This document shows positions 57,430 to 64,000 of a stretch of 64,000 nt of DNA, piece after piece. Position 1 is the stretch's first letter. Each line of letters opens with the position of its first letter. The translations under genes and the position numbers were made by a program. The stretch comes from Leptodactylus fallax (Eukaryota > Chordata > Amphibia > Anura > Leptodactylidae): positions 9,470,501 through 9,534,500 of the forward strand of contig CAMRHE010000021.1 of NCBI GenBank assembly GCA_947044405.1, written 5' to 3'. The notes beneath the pieces are model-generated. The model made no database searches, was not told where the DNA came from, and was given only the letters and a program-made list of their open reading frames with translations.

Positions 57430-58205
57430 TCCCAGATGGTGACAATACCACCTTTCGAGCCCACACAGTAATAGTACCCCCCTATAAATCTTGCACAATA
57501 AAAGCCAATTTTAGCTGTCCCACACAGCATCGTGTCCCCTTTAGACTCAACATTTTTAGCGCCCATATACAGTAATAGTGCTCATGAACTCATATGTGGC
57601 CCCAATCAGTACTTATGGCTTTTTATACCCTGACTAATGTCAACACCGATCTCTATATTCAGTAATAATGCCCCTTTTATGTCTCCAAATACTCATGTCC
57701 CTTTTATTTTCCGCTAATATTGAAACCCGCTCACTAATAATGCTACCATTGCTTAGTAATAATGCTACTTTTGCATCTCAGCTCAGTAATAAAGTGTGCT
57801 CCCAATTAAGTAATAATGCCCCCAGTGTGCTCCTGTTCAGTAAGGATGCTTCTATTTCTGTTAAAGGGAGTCTATCATTTGCAAAAACACTTTTAAGCTA
57901 ATGGCAATGACATGATGGGTGCTCGCAGAAGAGAAGGTATGCCCTGGGTGCTCCGTGGTGCTCATTTACATACCTGAAGAAATGAGTTATCTTGGAATCG
58001 GCTGGGAGAAGAAAACAAAGAAAGGTAGGAGAAGAATGGCCTTTTTAAAGGCCATTCCACCATGCCATTAGCTTAAAAGTGTTTTTGTGAATGATAGACT
58101 CCCTATAAGTAATAATGCCCTCTCTTGTGCCTCTGCTCAGTAATAATGGCCGTGCTTGTTCTCCAACTCACTAATAATGCACCCACATATGTCCCAGTCA
58201 TTTGG
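57430..58205 (+). repeat. Degenerate minisatellite, interrupted by MITE 57866-58105
   Basis: Loose units of about 30-45 bases with AGTAATAATGCC, CACAGTAATAGTACCCCC, CAGTAATAATGGCC. Same style as 7400-7650 and 13619-13750 but strongly diverged. Confidence 0.6.
57866..58105. mobile_element. MITE, about 240 bp, 42 bp inverted ends
   Basis: AGGGAGTCTATCATTTGCAA ... TTTTAAGCTAATGGCA on the left; TGCCATTAGCTTAAAA ... TGAATGATAGACTCCCT on the right. Left flank TTAA, right flank ATAA. Inserted into the minisatellite. Confidence 0.88.
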
Positions 58206-58210
58206 CACCA

Positions 58211-59349
58211 TTTACATACAGCCCAGGTTACTGAGGGACAAGCTGGGCCTTGCTGGAGTGGACCACCACCTCTCCAACTGGATCCTAGACTACCTCACAA
58301 ATCGACCTCAATACGTGAGAGCCCAAGACTGTGTGTCAGATACCTTGATCTGTAATACGGGGGCACCTCAGGGCACGGTTCTCGCCCCTTTACTCTTCAC
58401 ACTGTACACTGCAGATTTTAGGTGCAACTCATCTAGCTGCTACCTACAGAAGTATTCTGACGACTCTGCAATAGTAGGTCTCATCACAGACGATGATGAC
58501 AGGGAGTACAGAGAACTGAACCGGGATTTTGTGGACTGGTGCCAGCGGAACCACCTGAAGATCAATGCGGGGAAGACCAAGGAGATGATGGTGGACTTCC
58601 GTAAAGGCAGACGCCCTCCTAAACCAGTGGACATTCTGGGGATGGGCATCGAGATTGTGAACACCTATAAGTACCTGGGTTTGCTCTTTAATAATAAGCT
58701 GGACTGGGCAGATCATATGGAGGTTCTGTACAGGAAAGGCCACAGCAGGCTCTACCTGCATAGGAGGCTGAGAGCCTTTGGAATCCGGGGGGCACTTCTT
58801 AAGACTTTCTTCAACTCTGTAGTGGCATCAGCCATCTTCTTTGGAGTGACCTGCTGGGGGAGCAGTATATCAACCAGGGACAGAAATAAACTTGACAAGC
58901 TGATTAGAAGGGCCAGCTCTGTCCTGGGGAGCCCACTGGACCCAGTGCAGGTGGTGGGTGACAGAAGGATACTGTCCGTGGTGAGCTCCATGCAGAAGAA
59001 GAAGTCCCATCCCATGCATGAGACTGTGATTGCGCTGGGCAGTACTGTCAGTGACCGACTGCTCCACCCTAAGTGTGAGAAGGAGCGCTATCGGAAGTCT
59101 TTCCTCCCCACCGCGGTTAGGCTGTACAACCAACACCGACCTAAGCGGAGATCAATACACACAGAGAACTGAAATATCTTTCTGCCTGTTAAATCCCCCC
59201 CCCTCCTCTGCTACGTCCTATCTGTCTGTCTACTATCAATGTAATGCCTCTCACCTTGGAACATTCCTGTACATGTTGTATTTGTATTTGAATCTGCTTA
59301 TTTTTGCTGCTGTAACACACTGAATTTCCCCATTGTGGGACTATTAAAG
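58211..59349 (+). pseudogene. Rex1/L2-type LINE, reverse transcriptase and C-terminus, open frame
   Basis: LINE-derived coding starts at about 58214 (IQPRLLRDKLGLAGVDHHLS) and stays open to TGA at 59170-59172. Reverse transcriptase boxes: NTGAPQGTVLAPLLFTLY (58351-58404), YSDDSAIVGL (catalytic Asp pair, Ser for the usual Ala, 58453-58482), LKINAGKTKEMMVDF, NTYKYLGLLFNNKLDW. Then the C-terminal domain as in 42896-43457. The frame stays open further 5', but that part (58156-58213) is minisatellite, not LINE. The 3' untranslated part ends CCCATTGTGGGACTATTAAA at 59348, where an inverted second copy begins. 5'-truncated: endonuclease and early boxes are missing. Confidence 0.9.
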
Positions 59350-60282
59350 GACAGTATCCTTCTGTCACCCACCATCTGCACTGGGTCCAGTGGGCTCCCC
59401 AGGACAGAGCTGGCCCTTCTAATCAGCTTGTCAAGTTTATTTCTGTCCCTGGTTGATATACTGCTCCCCCAGCAGGCCACTCCAAAGAAGATGGCTGATG
59501 CCACTACCGAGTTGAAGAAAGTTCTAAGAAGTGCCCCCCGGATTCCAAAGGCTCTCAGTTTCCTAAGCAGGTAGAGCCTGCTGTGGCCCTTCCTGTACAG
59601 GGCCTCCATATGATCTGCCCAGTCCAGCTTATTATTAAGGAGCAAGCCCAGGTACTTATAGGTGTTCACAATCTCGATGCCCGTCCCCAGGATGTCCACT
59701 GGATTTGGAGGGCATCTGCCTTTGCGGAAGTCCACCACCATCTCCTTGGTCTTCCCCGCGTTAATCTTCAGGTGGTTCGGGTGGCACCAGTCCACAAAAT
59801 CCTGGTTCAGTTCTCTGTACTCCCTGTCATCATCATCTGTGATGAGACCCACTATTGCAGAGTCGTCAGAATACTTCTGTAGGTAGCAGCTGGATGAGTT
59901 GCACCTAAAATCTGCAGTGTACAGTGTGAAGAGGAAAGGGGCGAGAACCGTACCCTGAGGTGCCCCCGTATTACAGATCACGGTACCTGACACACAGTCT
60001 CGGGCTCTCACGTATTGAGGTCGATTTGTGAGGTAGTCTAGGATCCAGTTGGAGAGGTGGTGGTCCACTCCAGCAAGGCCCAGCTTGTCCCTCAATAACC
60101 TGGGCTGTATGGTGTTAAAAGCACTGGAGAAGTCAAAGAACATTATTCTCACTGTGTTCCCTGGTTTCTCCAGGTGAGACAGAGCCCTGTGCAGAAGATG
60201 GATGATGGCATCATCTACCCCAATGCCCGGCCGATAAGCAAACTGGAGGGGGTCCATAGCGGGGCTCACTAGAGGGCGGAGA
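59350..60282 (-). pseudogene. Rex1/L2-type LINE, middle part, inverted against its neighbour
   Basis: Open frame from about 60280 to 59352 on the minus strand: MDPLQFAYRPGIGVDDAIIH, MFFDFSSAFNTIQP (first catalytic Asp), NTGAPQGTVLAPFLFTLY, YSDDSAIVGL, NTYKYLGLLLNNKLDW, STRDRNKLDKLIRRASSVLG, ending inside GDRRILS where it meets the 3' end of the plus-strand copy. It reaches further 5' than the neighbour but lacks the last 60 or so codons and the 3' end. Several residue differences (for example KGRCPPNP for KGRRPPKP) show it is not a recent copy of the neighbour. Confidence 0.9.
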
Positions 60283-60284
60283 TG

Positions 60285-60775
60285 TGTGAGATTTGTGTGT
60301 CATCACTCACAAAAACTTTTATACTTTAGGGTCTGAAGAAAAGCCCAGGAGAGGGATGTAAACATCAGTGGTCACGTGGGATGTGCCATTGCCATGATGC
60401 ATTTACCCAGTGGTGACCTTGGGGTGCGTGACATCAACCAGTGGGGAATGCCAGATGCTGACAGACAATGCAAAGGATGCCCAGGAGAAGTGAGGATTAC
60501 TGTTTGTTTTGTTTAGCCACCACCCCTGGGCCTCCACTTATTATACTATGAGGTCCAAATATATTGGTTGTGAGCTGAACTGCAGTACCAGTGTCCAGCC
60601 ACTATACAGGAACCAAAGCTAATTCTGTACTATGTATAGTAGGGGCATTGGAAGTGTCCCATACAGCTGATCTATTCAGGGGCTGGATGTCGACCCTCCA
60701 CCAATCAGATATTTATAGCCTATCCTAAGGATAGGCCATAAATTCAAAATTCCTGGAGAACTCTTTTAAAGAGAA
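60285..60775 (-). repeat. Composite repeat plus TTAA MITE half
   Basis: 60290-60545 is the inverse counterpart of 7735-8040 (GGGCCTCCACTTATTATACT here, TATAATAAGTGGAGGCTC there; CAGTGGTCACGTGGG against GTGGTCACATGAGG). 60545-60775 has CCTATCCTAAGGATAGGCCA and the end CCTGGAGAACTCTTTTAAAG, the right half of the family at 13224. Confidence 0.6.
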
Positions 60776-60894
60776 ATGTTTAAAACAGTCGCTAGAACTA
60801 AACATTAAGAAACACTTTCAAGTATTAAGTTTTTACTGTGGGAATGCTTAAAGCGAAACTCCAGTTATAAACAACTTTGCATAAATGAGTAGTG

Positions 60895-61212
60895 CGCATT
60901 ATTACAAGAAATTTGGTAATATATATCATTAATTCCATGGTGCTTTACATTTGAGGGTTTACATACGGTACACAGAATATACAAAACAAATATAATGCTA
61001 ACAGTGACCAGGGAAGAGGGATAGAGACAGAAGGTGAGGATAAAGGCTGTTCAGGTGGTGGTGTGATGACAGTAGCATTATTGGAGGTTGTAGGCCTTCC
61101 TGAATAGGTGAGTCTTCAGGACCTTCTTGAAGCTTGTGACTGTGGGGGACAGTCTTATGTGTCTTCGTAATGAGTTCCAGAGTTTGGGGGATGCACGGGA
61201 TGCATGTTATTA
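60895..61212 (-). pseudogene. Non-LTR retrotransposon C-terminal fragment, other family
   Basis: The minus strand reads PPKLWNSLRRHIRLSPTV (about 61190-61137) then TSFKKVLKTHLFRKAYNL, the usual end of CR1/L2/jockey-group ORF2 proteins (LWNSLP...F...LKT.LF). The 3' untranslated part runs to about 60895. It differs from the Rex1/L2-type copies in this window, which end differently. Confidence 0.7.
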
Positions 61213-62284
61213 AAGAAATGTATTTTATTCTCCACTTCAACATATCAGTGTATAAAGAGGAGAGGGGGGAATGAAGAAGCTGCTATAGGACACACAAATA
61301 ATTTCTGCTGTTCCATTTTGCTATTCTGTGGTCTTTTAACACTGCTAGGTTTGTAGATAAGAGGCTACTAGAAGACATAATGAGACAATAAATAAATTAA
61401 TCAGCTGGCAGAAGAAAAGATTAATACGTGGTGAAGGTCACAGATCTCCTTAAAAAGATATATTACTAAGTTTCTTATAGTCACTATTTATTTATGCAAA
61501 GTTGTATATAACTGGAGGTATGCGTAAAATAAATTCTTTTTATGAATTTTAGTTGTTGATTTTTGGTGTTAAGCTATAACATTCATATTTATGATGGATT
61601 GTCAATACCACATTTAATACCACATTTACTATTGCTTCCAACTAATGCATGTAGTGCTTGAGATTACCAGTTGATAATTTGAATATCCTAGTAATTCAAG
61701 AAAACTATGGTGTAGCCCATGGGAATATTATTCTGCAGAAGGTGAACAATAGAAAACCGATGATTCATTTTTACATTGTTAAATCAGTAAATTAGTATTT
61801 CAACCTTTGTCCTTCATATAATACACACATTCAGAATTGCAAAGTAATAATGTAAGCAGAAAAGAGTTCCAAGGTTTTGCAAAACTGCCTGGGTAATACA
61901 TCAAGTAAGAACATTGTTTTATTATTTAAAAGAATCAATAATTGTTTACTAAAAATCTGATTAAATATGAGCCCTATATCTCATATAAGGTAAACACACC
62001 AAATTAATATGTCCTTCTATTCATTAAGTGTTAAATTAAAGTTTGCTACACCGGTATCTCTATACTGCCTAGATGTCCCTGCGTAGGCTGCTGGGTATTA
62101 TTGATATTGGTATGAGAGGAAACATAACAGTTCTTGCTTTTAGTCTATAGTAACTTACTAAAAAATCTATAATTACCGAGATTACAGGGGCAGTCATGTG
62201 ACCCCCCCCCCCCCCCGGCATACTTTCTGATATTCCAGTGACGTTCCATTTCTCCATTTCACCAATACTTTCCCCCCCTCCTGT
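61213..62284. other. No gene or named repeat seen; poly-C run at 62201-62217
   Basis: AT-rich to about 62060, then mixed. Nothing protein-like. Confidence 0.4.
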
Positions 62285-62800
62285 CTCCATCATACTTACC
62301 TGCCTTCATTCTCCTGGGAATGAGGCGTCACTTCCGTCTTCACTGCCTGTGCCTGCACAATAGAGCCTATTGCGCAATCACCAGCAGACAAAGAGAAGAA
62401 GCTGGGTTTCACGCATGCGCAATAGAGCTCTGTTGGCTCTATTGTACAGGCACCGCAGAAGTCCATAGAAGAAGGAGCCAACAGGACAGAAGACAAGACA
62501 CAGATGACAAGTAAGTATAATGGGATGGGATGGTTTGGGCTGAGTAAGTTAGGTAGGGCTAGTAGTCCATGGGCTAGCTAGGGAAACAGGGAGGGGGTGT
62601 GAGAGAGGGAGGGGAGGGAGAGTTAAGACAGCAGGAAGCTAGCTACTCATGTAAACAAATGCTGAAGATGTCAGGAGCTCCCAGGGAAACTGAGAAATCA
62701 CTCAAAACACTGCTAAAGGTATTTTGGTTCACTTATTAACCCATTAGTAGCACCAAAATACCTTTTTTTTATAAAGTTTTTAGCCCGGAGAACCCCTTTA
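62285..62800. repeat. Palindromic repeat with donor motifs on both arms; MITE right end
   Basis: CATACTTACCTGCC at 62291-62304 and ACAAGTAAGTATAATGGG at 62508-62525 point in opposite directions. Inner inverse: GCCTGTGCCTGCACAATAGA / TCTATTGTACAGGCACC, CATGCGCAATAG / CTATTGCGCAATCA. The right end AACCCCTTTA near 62797 is of the TTAA MITE type. Confidence 0.65.
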
Positions 62801-62804
62801 AGCT

Positions 62805-63083
62805 AAGGCCCCACTTAGCAAGTTGTAGCCAAAAAGTGGTTCGGAAAAGACCGCGGCGGAAATGCATCACGGAAACCACCAGTGTTTCTGTAGGTATAAT
62901 TGACATGCCGCAAGCGTTTTTGAAATTGCAGCATTTCCAATGTGGCAATTTTTCTGCAATGTGGGGATGGGATTAGCTAGAATCCCATCTACTTTGCAGA
63001 TACTGTAAAACGCAGCGTTTTTTGCCATGGCATTTCTGTCGCAGCCAAATTGTGGTGTTTTCGCAATGTGGTGCGCCAGCCTC
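62805..63083. mobile_element. Hairpin MITE, 'AAGGCCCCAC' type
   Basis: AAGGCCCCACTTAGCAAG on the left; GTGGTGCGCCAGCCTC on the right. GCGGAAATGCATCACGG and AAACGCAGCGTTTTTTGCC blocks and AATTGACATGCCGCAAGCGT as in 52174. Confidence 0.6.
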
Positions 63084-63184
63084 AAAGTTACATTGACAGT
63101 ATATATCATCTCTAGTTTGCATATTTATAGCATACAACACAAAATACAAAATAGAACACAGGAGCCGACATGCAACAATCCCTA

Positions 63185-63730
63185 TACCATTAACCTTTTC
63201 CTGTCGCAGCCATTTCAATTCAATTCAATTTTCATTTTTTACTCTCCAACTTCCAAAATCCATAACTGTTTTATTTTTTGCATTTACAGAGCCGTATGAG
63301 GTCTTAATGTTTGTGGGATAAATTGTACTTGTTAAATGTACCATTTAATATTCCATGCAATGTACTGGGAAGCTGGAAAAAAATTGGGGTGGGAAAAACT
63401 ATGTTTGTGTGACTTACTTACGGGCTTAAATTTTTCAGCGTTCATTGTGCAGCCAAAATGACATGTCACCTATATTCTGTGGGTTGGTACAATTACAAAT
63501 TTGTATTGTTTTTTTTTTATGTTTTAACCCCTTAAAAAATCCAAAACTTTGCAAAAAAAATAAAAAATTCTTGGAGTCGTCATATTCACGCGTAACTATT
63601 TTATATTTCAGTTTATGGGGATGCATTAGGCATCTTTTGTTGCAGGGACAAATGTACTTTTTCTTTATACCATTTGGGGAATGTCTATTGTTTTTTTTGG
63701 AAAATATATTTTTTTGATTTTCAAAATACA
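63185..63730 (+). repeat. Repeat G fragment
   Basis: TTAACCTTTTCCTGTCGCAG, CATAACTGTTTTATTTTTTG, GCCGTATGAGGTCTTAATGT, TGTACTGGGAAGCTGGAAAA, AAAATGACATGTCACCTATA and GGGTTGGTACAATTAC are in the order seen at 10960-11160 and 29320-29480. Ends in poly-T and A-rich text. Confidence 0.7.
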
Positions 63731-64000
63731 GACAGCAATACAAAAACAGTTCCTAGAGAGGAAGAAGTCGGTAGGGCCATTAGAAACAAAGTAAACAGTG
63801 GGATAGAGATCATGGAACATCATAGGAAAGAAGTTAAAGAGAGGATGTCTCAGCCCAGAAATGGAACAGGACAGGGTCTCGAGTGAAGGAAAATCACAGC
63901 ACCCAAATTTTGGAGTACTTGGGATAAGCGTGGAGTTCCAAATGCAAGAATTCCTCCAGTCTAGCAATCTGAGAAACTTTCCTGAGAAAGTGGGGGATGG

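Noticed and set aside
58156..58213. First 19 codons of the long plus frame taken as LINE coding
   Set aside because: This part is minisatellite; LINE similarity starts only at about 58214.
58440..59136. Minus-strand frames within the LINE, and matching plus-strand frames at 59335-59886
   Set aside because: Antisense shadows of the two inverted LINE copies.
58211..60282. Twin-priming inversion of one LINE insertion
   Set aside because: The order is wrong (3' end first, inverted middle part after it) and the two parts differ in sequence, so they come from two source copies.

Overview
The window is vertebrate nuclear DNA, most likely from a frog or toad. No exon of a single-copy host gene could be recognised on either strand. 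Nearly every long or protein-like reading frame belongs to a transposable element. The anuran guess rests on the mixture seen together: L1-type LINEs, Rex1/L2-type LINEs, many Tc1 families with transposases of vertebrate type, hAT elements with TAGAGATGAGCGAA-like ends, a tRNA-derived SINE, dense TTAA-flanked MITEs, and a long AT-rich non-coding repeat of a kind I know from amphibian sequence. The species cannot be told.

Layout. 1-2969: 5' part of a minus-strand hAT element whose broken transposase runs off the left edge and whose untranslated leader holds two tandem arrays. 4230-5160: dead Tc1 copy. 5520-6515: a duplicated repeat split by an LTR-like insertion. 6565-10870: a very old L1 ORF2 remnant opened by at least four later insertions. 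10870-14500: long non-coding repeat, minisatellites and a train of TTAA MITEs. 14503-16065: two Tc1-type elements. 16683-18933: a 5'-truncated L1 with target-site duplications and one stop codon. 19190-20310: TTAA MITE pieces. 21270-23270: repeat-poor sequence. 23273-24905: a nearly intact Tc1 element. 25340-28700: second old L1 remnant carrying a 0.9 kb foldback, a SINE and a mariner-type MITE. 29290-40990: a long non-coding repeat that received a full-length two-ORF L1 (30675-36509), a Tc1 (39050-39985) and a pogo-like MITE (40127-40543). 40990-42850: repeat-poor. 42849-49635: LINE, Tc1, SINE, hAT MITE, TTAA MITEs and an L1 3' end. 49640-52150: repeat-poor. 52150-58205: hairpin MITEs, a diverged direct duplication and minisatellites. 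58211-60282: two Rex1/L2-type LINE copies joined tail to middle in inverted orientation. 60285-64000: more repeats.

How the parts relate. The autonomous-type pieces (hAT transposase, Tc1 transposase, L1 ORF1/ORF2, LINE reverse transcriptase) are the kind of machinery that mobilises the small elements around them. The clearest pairing is the 449 bp MITE at 44151-44599, which shares its outer sequence with the hAT end at 2969. Nesting gives a relative order: the long non-coding repeat and the old L1 remnants came first, then Tc1, SINE and TTAA elements, with the full-length L1 and the 23.3 kb Tc1 probably among the younger arrivals.

I found no clearly new functional system. The best leads are structural: the hAT/MITE pair with tandem arrays in the leader, the modular multi-kilobase non-coding repeat, palindromic repeats that carry strong splice-donor motifs on both arms, the inverted LINE pair, and a 75 bp insert with exact 17 bp flanking repeats. 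All database naming here is from memory of family features; nothing was searched or aligned by computer.
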